A stretch of DNA of 17,538 nucleotides from Bordetella parapertussis (GTDB lineage: Bacteria > Pseudomonadota > Gammaproteobacteria > Burkholderiales > Burkholderiaceae_C): the NCBI GenBank assembly GCA_945871945.1, contig CAMBXY010000014.1, positions 1 to 17,538 on the forward strand, written 5' to 3'. Under the pieces are notes generated by a model, which worked only from the letters and a program-made list of their open reading frames with translations, was not told where the DNA came from and did not search any database. Each line of letters opens with the position of its first letter. Position 1 is the first letter of the stretch. A program made the position numbers and the translations under genes. Of this stretch, positions 1 through 7,825 are shown in pieces.

Positions 1-590
1 ATGGTGGCTTGGTTGATGCGGTAGAGGTCGACCGCATCATCGGCCACCAAGCCGTGTCCACGCGAAATCAACTCCAAACCCAACTCGCTTTTGCCCAGCC
101 CCGACTCGCCTGTGATCACCACACCCATGCCCAAAATATCCAAAAACACGCCATGCAAGGTGGTGCGATCGGCAAAATGTTTGGACAAATAAGCCCGCAA
201 CAAATCAATCACAAATGCGGAGGATTCATGGGTAGAAAAAAGCGGAATTTGCGCTTCTTCGCACATCTTGAGCAAGGAGGGCGGCGAGATTTGCCCGTCT
301 GCCACCACCAGCACCGGCGGCTCAAGCGTGACGATACGACCAATACGACGCTCTGTGTCGACCAAGGGGCTGTTATTGAGATAGCGAATTTCACGCTCAC
401 CCAAAACTTGTAAGCGGTAGGGGTGGATGTAATTTAAATAGCCCACCAAGTCGGCGCCTGAACGCGCCATGCGCACCGCTACTTCGTCGAAATGCCGCTC
501 AGACGCGCCCTGTCCTGCGATCCATTGCCAGTCGAGCTTGTCTTTGAAGTCTTCAAACAAGATGTCGGCACTGACAGCGGTGGGCTTCAA
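1..590 (-). CDS. hprK: HPr kinase/phosphorylase HprK (3' end missing at window edge)
   Basis: HprK phosphorylates HPr on a serine and removes that phosphate again, setting regulatory PTS output in the cytoplasm. The visible part encodes residues 1-196 of an expected 310-320. The N-terminal domain runs to about residue 130. The Walker A loop GESGLGKS lies at residues 161-168, followed by the HprK-typical stretch [13 protein letters not shown]. The C-terminal signature beyond the Walker B region is outside the window. The start is a TTG at 590 (reads [10 protein letters not shown]). The ptsN stop codon is in the same frame at 602-600, and the TTG is the first possible initiator after it; no clear Shine-Dalgarno site is visible. 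Only 9 bases separate it from ptsN, so co-transcription and translational coupling are likely. Its substrate site, HPr Ser46, is encoded at 10082-10351 in the same window. Confidence 0.93.
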   Translation of the reverse strand, partial: MKPTAVSADILFEDFKDKLDWQWIAGQGASERHFDEVAVRMARSGADLVGYLNYIHPYRLQVLGEREIRYLNNSPLVDTERRIGRIVTLEPPVLVVADGQISPPSLLKMCEEAQIPLFSTHESSAFVIDLLRAYLSKHFADRTTLHGVFLDILGMGVVITGESGLGKSELGLELISRGHGLVADDAVDLYRINQAT

Positions 591-599
591 AGTCTGGGG

Positions 600-1067
600 T
601 TAAACAGTAAGAGAAGAGTGCCAAGCCACAATGAGCTGGTGCAGGTCTTGCGCATCGCTGCTTTGTTTCAAGCGCTCACGAAAACCGCTGTCACTGAGCA
701 TTTCGGCAATTTCGGAGAGGATTTCCAAATGCTTTTGGGTTGAAGCTTCGGGCACCAATAAAAAGAACAATAAACACACGGGTTGCTCGTCGGGGGAGTC
801 AAAACCTATGGGCTGGGTTAAACGAAACACAGCGGCCAAGGGAGACTTCATGCCTTTGATGCGCCCATGGGGAATGGCTACACCATGACCCAAGCCGGTA
901 GAGCCCAAACGTTCACGGGCGAATAAACTGTCGGCCACCAAAGCCCGATTGAGTCCGTGCAAGTTTTCAAACAGCAAACCGGCCTCTTCAAAAGCACGCT
1001 TTTTGCTGGTGACGTCTACCTGCACAAGGGCTTGTGCAGGAGGCAAGATGGCAGAGAGTCTGTTCAT
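600..1067 (-). CDS. ptsN: PTS IIA-like nitrogen-regulatory protein PtsN (EIIA-Ntr)
   Basis: This is a cytoplasmic phosphoryl acceptor of the nitrogen/regulatory PTS, controlling partner proteins rather than importing sugar. The 155-residue product fits the EIIA fructose/mannitol fold. The phosphorylated histidine is His67 in HGVAIPHGRIKG, followed by the conserved stretch PVCLLFFLLVPE and a helical HLEILSEIAEML segment. I place the start at the ATG at 1067 (MNRLSAILPP), because family members begin there. An in-frame GTG at 1088 would add seven residues (MHNQHPN) with no family support. Neither start has a strong Shine-Dalgarno site. The gene follows the hpf terminator and precedes hprK by 9 bases, so ptsN-hprK probably form their own transcript, with possible readthrough from hpf. 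Confidence 0.93.
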   Translation of the reverse strand: MNRLSAILPPAQALVQVDVTSKKRAFEEAGLLFENLHGLNRALVADSLFARERLGSTGLGHGVAIPHGRIKGMKSPLAAVFRLTQPIGFDSPDEQPVCLLFFLLVPEASTQKHLEILSEIAEMLSDSGFRERLKQSSDAQDLHQLIVAWHSSLTV

Positions 1068-1077
1068 GTTGGGGTGC

Positions 1078-1104
1078 TGATTATGCACCGCTTGTGCGTG
1101 TCAA
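1078..1104 (-). promoter_or_regulatory. Candidate ptsN promoter (weak)
   Basis: A perfect -35 TTGACA lies at 1104-1099 on the minus strand, preceded by a very AT-rich stretch (about 1111-1147) that could act as an UP element. The best -10 matches are CATAAT (1085-1080, 13-base spacing) or TAATCA (1083-1078, 15-base spacing). Both are closer than the preferred 17. A promoter is expected here because an intrinsic terminator separates hpf from ptsN, but the exact elements are uncertain. A start near 1073 would leave a leader of only a few bases. Confidence 0.3.
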
Positions 1105-1153
1105 GCTAGGGTAAATATTTAATTATTAGGTATTAAAAAACATGGTTTTGACG

Positions 1154-1181
1154 AAAAAACCGCCTGGTTCACAGGCGGTTT
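1154..1181 (-). terminator. Intrinsic terminator downstream of hpf
   Basis: A perfect 10-bp inverted repeat (AAACCGCCTG 1157-1166 and CAGGCGGTTT 1172-1181) has a 5-base loop. On the minus strand it ends in a run of six T (1159-1154). It lies about 25 bases past the hpf stop codon and is oriented to end hpf transcription before ptsN. A run of eight C precedes the stem on the minus strand (1189-1182). Confidence 0.9.
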
Positions 1182-1206
1182 GGGGGGGGCTGGCGCGTCA
1201 GTCCTG

Positions 1207-1542
1207 CTAAATCAACTCTGAGCGTTTAGCACTGGCGTGGCCGTGGTCTTGTATACGGTCTTTGTGCCTGACCACTTGACGGTCTAGTTTGTCGACCAAC
1301 TCATCCACCGCCGCATACAAATCTTCGTGGGCGGACTCGGCAAACAAATCGTTACCCTTGACGTGGATATTGCACTCGGCTCGCTGTCGACCTTCTTTTT
1401 CCTTTTGCTTTTCTATGCTGAGGATGACGCGCACATCCACCACTTGGTCAAAGTGTCGGTTGATGCGATCGAGTTTTTGGGTGACATAGTCACGCAACGC
1501 TGGGGTGACTTCAAGATGATGGCCACTGATCGTCAAATTCAT
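1207..1542 (-). CDS. hpf: Ribosome hibernation promoting factor (HPF/RaiA family)
   Basis: HPF binds the 30S decoding region in slow-growing cells and holds ribosomes in an inactive, usually dimerised state. The product has 111 residues, the short HPF class (about 95-130 residues), without the C-terminal dimerisation domain of long HPF. It begins [20 protein letters not shown], as the family does, and carries the central basic segment followed by [20 protein letters not shown]. The ATG at 1542 is chosen because GGAGGA lies 5 bases upstream; an upstream in-frame start at 1596 lacks this and adds non-family residues. The neighbours ptsN and hprK are the usual ones, but the gene upstream is an MFS transporter, where rpoN is common in related bacteria. 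Confidence 0.95.
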   Translation of the reverse strand: MNLTISGHHLEVTPALRDYVTQKLDRINRHFDQVVDVRVILSIEKQKEKEGRQRAECNIHVKGNDLFAESAHEDLYAAVDELVDKLDRQVVRHKDRIQDHGHASAKRSELI

Positions 1543-1610
1543 ACGTATCCTCCAAAAGATACCTGTGCAAATAAGCCAAGCCTCATGCCTGACCAAACAC
1601 GGGTATCTCC

Positions 1611-1639
1611 ACTATGCCCCGAGTTGGCCGAAAAATCAA
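1611..1639 (-). promoter_or_regulatory. Candidate sigma-70 promoter for hpf
   Basis: On the minus strand, TTGATT (1639-1634) and CATAGT (1616-1611) are separated by exactly 17 bases, each matching four of six consensus positions. Transcription would start near 1604, giving a leader of about 60 bases before the strong hpf Shine-Dalgarno site. I found no sigma-54 (-24/-12) pair in this gap with correct spacing. Confidence 0.4.
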
Positions 1640-1662
1640 CCTCGCGCCGCCTTTCCCCCTGA

Positions 1663-2877
1663 TCAGGGCGCAGGGGCACTGTGCATTTGCACATGCCTGG
1701 ACAGCGCTAAGGCAAGAAAAGTCGCGGCTATTCCTACCAAGGCACATAACCAAAAATGGGTAACTTGGCCGCTTGCATCGCGCTGTATCAGCACGCCGCC
1801 CAACCAAGAAGCCATGCCTATTGACACCGACTGCACGGCCGAGTTCAGCGACATAAAGGTGCCGCGCCATTGGGGCTGGGCTGCCGAGGTCAGCATGGCC
1901 ATGCCAGGGATCATGCGCGCATTCATGCAAAAGAAAAAGCCAGACAACACCAGCAGCACCCAGGGCAAAGGAACGGGTTGCATCAAGGTGGTGATGGTCA
2001 TGGGCAGCATGGCCAAAAACAACATACGTTGAAACATTTTGCGCTTACCCAACTGGTCGCTCAAACGCCCTACCCAGCGAGCGCTGAGCAAAGTCACGGT
2101 GCCACCACACAAATAGATATAAGGAATGTCTTGCGGCGCCAATATATGGTTGGCTTGGGTGAAAATCGTGATGTAGGGAATGATGGTGAAACCCGCAAAC
2201 ATCATTGCGCCTGACATATACAGGGCTTTGCGATGATTGGCGTCGGCCCACACTTGGCGTACGGCATAAGTGACTTGCTGTCCTTGGGTTTTGAGCACAT
2301 GCGCATCCAGCGTGGGCAAACAAACAGCTGCCATCACGCCCACCAATATGCACATGAAGGCGATCACTAAGAAAGCGCTGTGCCAGCCGCTTACGTTGGC
2401 CAAAAACAGCCCACTGGGAACGCCCACCACAGTCGCCATGGCAAAAGAAGTCATGACAAAACCTGTGGCGCGACCCCGCCGCTCGAAAGGGATCACGTCG
2501 CCAATCACCGTTTGGGTCATGGCCGACAAAATGCCGCCAAATGTGCCTGCCGCCACTCGTGAAGCCATCAGCAAGCCATAGGTTGGCGCCAATGCGCAGG
2601 CCAAGGTAGTCAAACCAAACAAGGTGTACAAAATCAACATCAAGCGCTTGCGCTCGAAGCGGTCCACAAAGGATGCAGCCAACAATCCGGAAACACCTGC
2701 AGCAAAGGTGTAGGCAGACACCAAAAAACCAAATTGTGCATCGTTGATGGCAAACAAATCCCGCAGCTGCGGACCCAAGGGCATGATGATCATAAAGTCC
2801 AGCACATGGGTGAACTGAATGCCTGCCAAGGTGAGCAACACCCAAAACTCACGGCGCTGCGTTAAAACTGTTTGCAT
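1663..2877 (-). CDS. MFS transporter, DHA1-like drug/metabolite exporter family
   Basis: This is an inner-membrane secondary transporter predicted to export small molecules using the proton gradient; the substrate cannot be named. The 404-residue product has about 12 hydrophobic segments. The first begins around residue 11 (FWVLLTLAGIQFTHVLDFMI). Motif A-like DRFERKR lies at residues 72-78, with a second copy in the C-terminal half (GRLSDQLGKRK). The N-terminus resembles AraJ/YdhP-type proteins. I start at the ATG at 2877 because family members begin a few residues before TM1. In-frame starts at 2931 (ATG) and 2973 (GTG) would add 18 or 32 residues without homology support, although AAGGAAG lies just before the GTG. 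It is divergent from corA and ends 120 bases before hpf. Confidence 0.85.
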   Translation of the reverse strand: MQTVLTQRREFWVLLTLAGIQFTHVLDFMIIMPLGPQLRDLFAINDAQFGFLVSAYTFAAGVSGLLAASFVDRFERKRLMLILYTLFGLTTLACALAPTYGLLMASRVAAGTFGGILSAMTQTVIGDVIPFERRGRATGFVMTSFAMATVVGVPSGLFLANVSGWHSAFLVIAFMCILVGVMAAVCLPTLDAHVLKTQGQQVTYAVRQVWADANHRKALYMSGAMMFAGFTIIPYITIFTQANHILAPQDIPYIYLCGGTVTLLSARWVGRLSDQLGKRKMFQRMLFLAMLPMTITTLMQPVPLPWVLLVLSGFFFCMNARMIPGMAMLTSAAQPQWRGTFMSLNSAVQSVSIGMASWLGGVLIQRDASGQVTHFWLCALVGIAATFLALALSRHVQMHSAPAP

Positions 2878-3091
2878 AAATGAGGGTCGCAGCAAACATG
2901 ACACTCTAACAGCCTGTCTCACACCTGCCATCAGCCGGTGCCATAATTCATTTTGTTTAAAGCTTTGGAGCACCTTCCTTGGAAACCTACCCTAGTTGGT
3001 AGCTTTCGGCTCACACAGGCATGCAGCCGAGTTGAGTTGAAAGCGAACCATTCACTCCCTTCGACTCGCTCAACCATGCACTGAGATTGCC
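2878..3091. other. Divergent intergenic region between the MFS gene and corA, with inverted repeats
   Basis: This 214-base gap must carry promoters for both flanking genes, but I see no convincing -35/-10 pair. It holds several short inverted repeats on the corA side: CTACC/GGTAG (2987-2991, 2998-3002), TCGGCT/AGCCGA (3006-3011, 3025-3030) and GTTGAG/CTCAAC (3031-3036, 3069-3074). These could fold the corA leader RNA. I do not recognise an M-box or another known riboswitch. The left end may be coding if the MFS gene uses one of its upstream starts. Confidence 0.4.
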
Positions 3092-4081
3092 ATGCTCAAT
3101 ATTTTTTCTCTGGCCAATGGCCGTTTGTTTCAAGAAGAAATTTCTTCACAAGAAGAGCTTTCCCAATTCCTCCCTATCTGGGTTGATTTGGAATCCCCCA
3201 CGCCCGAAGAAAAGCGCTGGATCAGTCAGCACTTTGGGGTGCATATTCCCGAAGACGCGATGGACGAAGACATCGAAGAGTCAGCGCGCTTTTACGAAGA
3301 AGACAACGGTGCATTGCATATCCGCTCAGACTTTTTAATTGCCGATATCGAAGAGCCCCGCGCCGTTCGGGTGGCTTTTATTTTGAACCAACACAACGAC
3401 GCGCTGAAGAGCCACGGCGTCTTGTTCTCCATCCATGATGAAGACCTGCCGGTGTTTCGCTTGCTGCGTTTGCGAGCGCGTCGTGCGCCGGGGTTGATTG
3501 AAGACGCCAAAGATGTGCTGCTCGAACTCTTCTCGGTCGATGCTGAGTATTCAGCCGACACCCTAGAGGGTATTTACGATGAACTGGAAAAAGTCAGCAA
3601 AATGGTTTTGTCGGGTGACGTGACGGATGAGTTGGCCAGCGAGGTACTAGGCGCGATTGCGCGGCAAGAAGATTTGAATGGCCGTATACGCCGCAACATG
3701 ATGGACACGCGGCGTGCTTTAAGTTTTGCGATGCGCCTGCGTATGCTCAACGCTGAACAGTTTGAGGACGCACGGCAAATTTTGCGCGACATCGACTCGC
3801 TCGACAGCCACACCGCATTTTTGTTTGACAAGATCAACTTTTTGATGGACGCCACGGTGGGTTTCATCAATATCAACCAAAACAAGATCATCAAAATCTT
3901 CTCGGTGGCCAGCGTGGCTTTGCTCCCCCCCACTTTGATTGCCAGCGTTTACGGCATGAACCTGAAATTCCCTGAGTTGGAGTTTTTGGGCGCCTGGAAC
4001 TACCCTTATACGGTAACGCTGATGATTGGCAGCGCCTTGATCCCCATGTGGTATTTCCGCAAGCGTGGCTGGCTCAAATAA
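3092..4081 (+). CDS. corA: Magnesium/cobalt transport protein CorA
   Basis: CorA forms a pentameric inner-membrane channel for Mg2+ (also Co2+ and Ni2+), with a large cytoplasmic funnel. The product has 329 residues, close to the usual 316-330. The cytoplasmic domain covers roughly residues 1-260. It ends in a long helix leading into TM1 (about 266-287). The signature YGMN lies at residues 287-290, directly after TM1, followed by the periplasmic loop NLKFPELE and TM2 (about 303-322). The C-terminus ends in the basic tail FRKRGWLK facing the cytoplasm. The ATG at 3092 gives the family-typical MLNIF start, but the Shine-Dalgarno match is weak (GAG about 8 bases upstream). The stop lies 5 bases from the convergent mtnN stop. 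A structured leader may precede the gene. Confidence 0.96.
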   Translation: MLNIFSLANGRLFQEEISSQEELSQFLPIWVDLESPTPEEKRWISQHFGVHIPEDAMDEDIEESARFYEEDNGALHIRSDFLIADIEEPRAVRVAFILNQHNDALKSHGVLFSIHDEDLPVFRLLRLRARRAPGLIEDAKDVLLELFSVDAEYSADTLEGIYDELEKVSKMVLSGDVTDELASEVLGAIARQEDLNGRIRRNMMDTRRALSFAMRLRMLNAEQFEDARQILRDIDSLDSHTAFLFDKINFLMDATVGFININQNKIIKIFSVASVALLPPTLIASVYGMNLKFPELEFLGAWNYPYTVTLMIGSALIPMWYFRKRGWLK

Positions 4082-4086
4082 ACAAC

Positions 4087-4838
4087 TTATGGTTGGCTAA
4101 GCCACATGCCTAATAAGGCACAGGTGTAACGACTGGCGACTTCGTTAATGAAGCGGGTGAAATCAATGGTGGCTGCATCATCGGCGCGGTCTGAAATGGT
4201 GCGTACCGCAGCAAAAGGCACGCCGTAATCGTGGCACACCTGGGCCACGGCGGCGCCCTCCATTTCCACCGCTAAGGCCAAAGGCAGGCGCTGCTGCAAG
4301 GCTTTGCTCATCTGTGAGGTAGACACAAAACGATCGCCACTGAGCACCAAGCCTGAATGCACCTTGGGTGAGTGCACATTCAACTCTCGCAAAATATCCA
4401 AGTGGATCCACTGCGCCGGGTTTTTAAAATACCCTCGGCCGCCCATTGCAAACTCTGGCGCATGTTTGTGTCGGTGGGAAAGTGGGCTTGGCCATACAAG
4501 GGCACTTCCAAAGGAGGAAACAAGGGCGAGGCATCCATATCGTGCTGAATAAATTCTGTGGCAACCACCATGTCGCCCACGCTCACCTGCGGCGACAGGC
4601 CGCCAGCGACGCCTGTGAAAACGATTTGTTTGACATCAAAGCGCTCAATCAGCGCCGTAGCGGTGGTGGCAGCGGCGACTTTGCCTATGCGAGACAAGAC
4701 CAACACCACGCTGTGGCCGTGCCAGGTGCCAGAGGTGACTTCTCTGGAACCAACCGTGACGGTTTGCGCGCCTTGGATATGGGGCCTAAGGCCCGCTAAC
4801 TCTTCATGCATGGCGCCCATGATGGCGATGGGTCTCAT
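4087..4838 (-). pseudogene. mtnN: 5'-methylthioadenosine/S-adenosylhomocysteine nucleosidase MtnN, reading frame interrupted
   Basis: MtnN cleaves adenine from methylthioadenosine and S-adenosylhomocysteine, feeding methionine salvage and clearing methylation by-products. The gene is split between two frames. The 5' part (4838 to a TGA at 4380) encodes the N-terminal half, with IMGAMHEEL (catalytic Glu region) and GVAGGLSPQVSVGDMVV. The 3' part (from about 4446 to the TAA at 4087) encodes SGDRFVST, VEMEGAAVAQVC (ribose-binding Met-Glu) and RTISDRADD (catalytic Asp). A -1 shift at 4428-4422 joins them into a normal 250-residue enzyme; without it the product is 152 residues and lacks the catalytic Asp. 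Causes could be one missing A in the A5 run (sequencing error or real mutation) or programmed frameshifting. It lies 32 bases after pntB, with no clear Shine-Dalgarno site. Confidence 0.85.
4422..4428 (-). other. Slippery heptamer U UUA AAA at the mtnN frame junction
   Basis: Read in the upstream mtnN frame, the codons are ATT TTA AAA ACC, which contain the classic X XXY YYZ heptamer T TTA AAA. A -1 slip changes TTA-AAA to TTT-AAA and continues as AAC CCG, exactly the frame of the downstream half. I see only a weak possible stimulator downstream (palindrome AGTGGATCCACT, at most a 4-bp stem). GAGGG lies 3 bases upstream of the heptamer, which is too close to act as the spaced element known from dnaX. 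Confidence 0.5.
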
Positions 4839-4870
4839 GGCTGCGTCTGTGCTTTGAAGAATCAGGGGGT

Positions 4871-6319
4871 TTATTCAACCGCCTTGACCATGTCTTCCAC
4901 CACTTTTTTAGCGTCGCCAAACACCATCATGGTTTTGTCCATATAGAACAACTCGTTGTCCAAGCCCGCATAACCTGCCGCCATGGAGCGTTTGTTGACG
5001 ATGACGGTTTTCGCTTTGTAGGCTTCCAAAATGGGCATGCCATAAATGGGTGAGCCCTTGATCATGGCCGCTGGGTTGACCACGTCGTTGGCGCCCAAAA
5101 TGATGGCCACATCGACCTGACCAAATTCACCGTTGATGTCTTCCATCTCAAAGACTTGGTCATACGGCACTTCAGCCTCGGCCAAAAGCACATTCATATG
5201 CCCTGGCATGCGACCGGCCACAGGGTGGATGGCGTATTTAACGGTAATACCTTTATGGATGAGTTTTTCGGCCAACTCTTTGACGGCGTGCTGTGCGCGG
5301 GCGACGGCCAGGCCGTAGCCAGGCACGATAACCACAGTTTCAGCATTGCCCAAAATAAAGGCTGCATCGTCGGCGCTGCCGCTTTTAACAGGGCGCTGCT
5401 CGGTGCTGCCAGCAGCAGCGGTGCCGGCTTCGCCGCCAAAGCCACCCAAAATCACGTTGAAGAAGGAGCGGTTCATCGCCTTACACATGATGTAAGAGAG
5501 GATGGCGCCAGACGAGCCGACCAGCGAACCAGCAATGATCAGCATGCTGTTGTTCAAGCTAAAGCCAATGCCCGCTGCTGCCCAACCCGAGTAGCTGTTG
5601 AGCATGGACACCACCACCGGCATGTCGGCGCCACCTATCGGGATGATGATGAGTACGCCCAGCACAAAAGAAAGTGCCAGCATGATGAGAAAAGCATCCC
5701 AGTTGCCAGTGAACATGAAATACACGCCAAAACCAACAGTGGCTAAACCCATCAGTAAATTCAAAATGTGCTGACCAGCAAACTGAACCGGTGCACCTTG
5801 GAACAAACGGAACTTGTATTTGCCCGAGAGCTTGCCAAAAGCGATGACTGAGCCGCTGAAAGTGATGGCACCAATGGCTGCCCCAAGGAACAACTCTAAT
5901 CGGTTGCCATTGGGAATATCCACAGTACCCAAGCCCTGCGCCACGATGCCAAAAGCCGCTGGCTCGACCACGGCAGCAATGGCGATGAACACCGCCGCCA
6001 AGCCGATCATGCTGTGCATAAAGGCCACGAGTTCGGGCATTTTGGTCATCTCTACGCGCTGCGCCATGATGGCACCGGCGCCGCCACCGACCACCAAGCC
6101 AAGCAGCACCCAGCCCAGACCCTGAACAGGGTCTACTTGGCCGAGTTGAGTGGCTTGGTTAAATATCAAAGCAGCGGTAGTGACGACCGCAATCGCCATG
6201 CCACTCATGCCAAACAAATTGCCGCGAATCGAAGTGGTGGGGTGGGACAAACCTTTTAAGGCTTGGATGAAACAAATGCTGGCCACCAAGTAAAGCAGTA
6301 CAACGAGATTGATGCTCAT
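4871..6319 (-). CDS. pntB: NAD(P) transhydrogenase subunit beta PntB
   Basis: PntB carries part of the proton channel and the NADP(H)-binding domain III of the transhydrogenase, which uses the proton gradient to reduce NADP+ with NADH. The 482-residue product has about nine hydrophobic segments in roughly the first 300 residues. Domain III follows, with GYGLAVA (334-340), [14 protein letters not shown] (369-382), [10 protein letters not shown] (410-419) and [13 protein letters not shown] (443-455), the conserved NADP-site motifs. Its ATG overlaps the pntAB stop as ATGA (6319-6316), indicating translational coupling. It is the last of the three pnt genes, with mtnN 32 bases downstream. Confidence 0.97.
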   Translation of the reverse strand: MSINLVVLLYLVASICFIQALKGLSHPTTSIRGNLFGMSGMAIAVVTTAALIFNQATQLGQVDPVQGLGWVLLGLVVGGGAGAIMAQRVEMTKMPELVAFMHSMIGLAAVFIAIAAVVEPAAFGIVAQGLGTVDIPNGNRLELFLGAAIGAITFSGSVIAFGKLSGKYKFRLFQGAPVQFAGQHILNLLMGLATVGFGVYFMFTGNWDAFLIMLALSFVLGVLIIIPIGGADMPVVVSMLNSYSGWAAAGIGFSLNNSMLIIAGSLVGSSGAILSYIMCKAMNRSFFNVILGGFGGEAGTAAAGSTEQRPVKSGSADDAAFILGNAETVVIVPGYGLAVARAQHAVKELAEKLIHKGITVKYAIHPVAGRMPGHMNVLLAEAEVPYDQVFEMEDINGEFGQVDVAIILGANDVVNPAAMIKGSPIYGMPILEAYKAKTVIVNKRSMAAGYAGLDNELFYMDKTMMVFGDAKKVVEDMVKAVE

Positions 6320-6618
6320 TTTTCAGCTCCTGCCTTGGGTACTTTTTTCTTGAACATCTCCAGCATGCGCCGCGTGACCAAAAAGCCACCAAACACGTTC
6401 ACCGCCGCCAGCGCCACGGCCAGCACGCCCATGGTTTTGCCAAGCGGCGTGACAGTCAGTGCAGCCGCCAACATGGCGCCGACAATGATGATGGCCGAGA
6501 TCGCATTGGTCACCGCCATGAGTGGCGTGTGCAAGGCGGGGGTGACGTTCCAGACGACGTGAAAGCCAACGTAAATCGCCAGCACAAAAATAATGATGTT
6601 GGTAACGGTGTGGTCCAT
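6316..6618 (-). CDS. pntAB: NAD(P) transhydrogenase subunit alpha part 2 (PntAB, membrane part)
   Basis: This small membrane subunit supplies the alpha-derived transmembrane helices of the proton-translocating transhydrogenase. The 100-residue product has three hydrophobic segments (about residues 7-26, 35-58 and 63-84) and a basic, charged C-terminus. Residues [19 protein letters not shown] are typical of the family. It starts two bases after the pntAA stop, with AAGGAA about 7 bases upstream, and overlaps pntB by four bases. In E. coli this part is fused to the soluble NAD-binding domain; here the alpha subunit is split in two, as in Rhodospirillum-type enzymes. Confidence 0.95.
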   Translation of the reverse strand: MDHTVTNIIIFVLAIYVGFHVVWNVTPALHTPLMAVTNAISAIIIVGAMLAAALTVTPLGKTMGVLAVALAAVNVFGGFLVTRRMLEMFKKKVPKAGAEK

Positions 6619-6620
6619 GC

Positions 6621-7751
6621 TTATTTCCTTTTAACGTCGCCGGCCTGTGTCATTAAACACGCCGCCACGATGTCGTCTTCCATGTCAACGGTGAATCCCT
6701 TGTCTTTGGGCAGCACCAGTTTTAAAAAGTCCAGCACATTGCGCGCATACAGGGCAGATGCGTCAGCGGCCACCAGCGCGGGTAAATTGGTCTCGCCCAC
6801 CAAGGTCACGCCGTGTTGGACCACGGTTTGATCAGCCACGCTCAGCGGGCAGTTACCGCCCACGCCGTTGGCACCCTTGCCTGCAGCCAAGTCCACAATG
6901 ACCGAACCTGGCTTCATACTTTTAACCATGTCTTCAGAGATCAAGACGGGTGCAGCGCGGCCAGGAATCAAAGCGGTGGAAATCACCACATCGGCCTGCG
7001 CCACGCGCTTGGCAACTTCAATCTTTTGCCGGTCCAGCCAAGTTTGAGGCATGGGGCGCGCATAACCGCCCACACCTTCAGCGGCTTCTTTTTCTTCGGC
7101 GGTCTCGTACGGCACATCGATGAATTTCGCGCCCAGCGACTCAACTTGTTCTTTCACGCTAGGGCGTACATCCGAAGCTTCAATCACTGCCCCAAGTCGC
7201 TTGGCCGTGGCAATGGCTTGCAAGCCCGCAACACCCACACCCAAAATGACGACACGCGCAGCCTTGACCGTGCCGGCCGCAGTCATCAGCATGGGAAAGA
7301 AGCGCTGGTATTTGTCTACCGCCATCATCACGGCTTTGTAGCCAGCGATGTTTGCTTGTGAAGACAAGACATCCATGCTTTGCGCACGGGTGGTGCGTGG
7401 TGCAGCCTCCAGCGCAAAACTGGTCAAGCCAGCACTTGCGATGCGTTGCAAGCCTTCGGCGTCAAACGGGTTGAGCATGCCCACCAAGGCGCTGCCGGTT
7501 TTCATGTGCGACAACTCAGCAGCCGATGGGGCGCGTACCTTGAGCACCAGTTCGGCACCCAAAGCGGTGGCCGCATCGGTGATTTGCGCACCAGCAGCTT
7601 CATAGGCCGCGTCTGTCACGCTGGCTGCCAAGCCCGCGCCAGACTGCACTTTAACGGTGTGGCCTTGGGCAATGATTTTTTTGGCCGTCTCAGGGGTCAC
7701 GGCAACACGGGTTTCGCCGGCTGCGGTTTCAGCGGGCACGCCAATTAACAT
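6621..7751 (-). CDS. pntAA: NAD(P) transhydrogenase subunit alpha part 1 (PntAA, soluble NAD-binding)
   Basis: PntAA is the cytoplasmic domain I that binds NAD(H) and passes hydride to the NADP site of PntB. The 376-residue product starts [20 protein letters not shown], typical of the alanine dehydrogenase/PNT N-terminal domain. The Rossmann nucleotide loop [18 protein letters not shown] starts at about residue 171. [16 protein letters not shown] before it and [10 protein letters not shown] after it are also conserved. The ATG at 7751 has GGAGGA 7 bases upstream. It is the first gene of the pntAA-pntAB-pntB unit. The 74-base gap to the divergent nudJ start holds a small GAATC/GATTC inverted repeat (7778-7793) but no promoter I can call. 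Confidence 0.97.
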   Translation of the reverse strand: MLIGVPAETAAGETRVAVTPETAKKIIAQGHTVKVQSGAGLAASVTDAAYEAAGAQITDAATALGAELVLKVRAPSAAELSHMKTGSALVGMLNPFDAEGLQRIASAGLTSFALEAAPRTTRAQSMDVLSSQANIAGYKAVMMAVDKYQRFFPMLMTAAGTVKAARVVILGVGVAGLQAIATAKRLGAVIEASDVRPSVKEQVESLGAKFIDVPYETAEEKEAAEGVGGYARPMPQTWLDRQKIEVAKRVAQADVVISTALIPGRAAPVLISEDMVKSMKPGSVIVDLAAGKGANGVGGNCPLSVADQTVVQHGVTLVGETNLPALVAADASALYARNVLDFLKLVLPKDKGFTVDMEDDIVAACLMTQAGDVKRK

Positions 7752-7825
7752 GGTTTATTCCTCCACTCAATGGGCGAGAATCATCGCAGATTCACAAAGC
7801 GCCCAAAAAAAGATGATTTTGCATC

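Noticed and set aside
1182..1189. The run of eight G/C as a phase-variable switch
   Set aside because: It lies outside any coding region, between the hpf stop codon and the terminator, so length changes would not switch a protein.
1543..1662. A sigma-54 promoter before hpf (TTGGC...TTTGCAC on the minus strand)
   Set aside because: The GG and GC elements are only 7 bases apart instead of the required 10, and no other pair in the gap has correct spacing.
1657..1668. The palindrome CCCTGATCAGGG at the end of the MFS gene as an operator or terminator
   Set aside because: It has no loop bases, no T tract and overlaps the stop codon; a 12-base palindrome of this kind can occur by chance.
2045..2845. 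A 266-codon open frame antiparallel-shifted within the MFS gene
   Set aside because: It is an alternate frame of the MFS gene on the same strand, with Cys-, His- and Trp-rich composition typical of out-of-frame translation and no recognisable domain.
4065..4105. A terminator at the corA/mtnN convergence (GTGGCT...AGCCAC)
   Set aside because: A 6-bp stem with a loop of about 29 bases and no T tract on either side is not convincing.
4087..4446. The downstream half of mtnN as an independent gene starting at the ATG at 4446
   Set aside because: Its sequence is the C-terminal half of the same nucleosidase and continues the upstream frame exactly at the slippery site. No Shine-Dalgarno site supports the ATG, and half an MtnN fold is unlikely to work alone.
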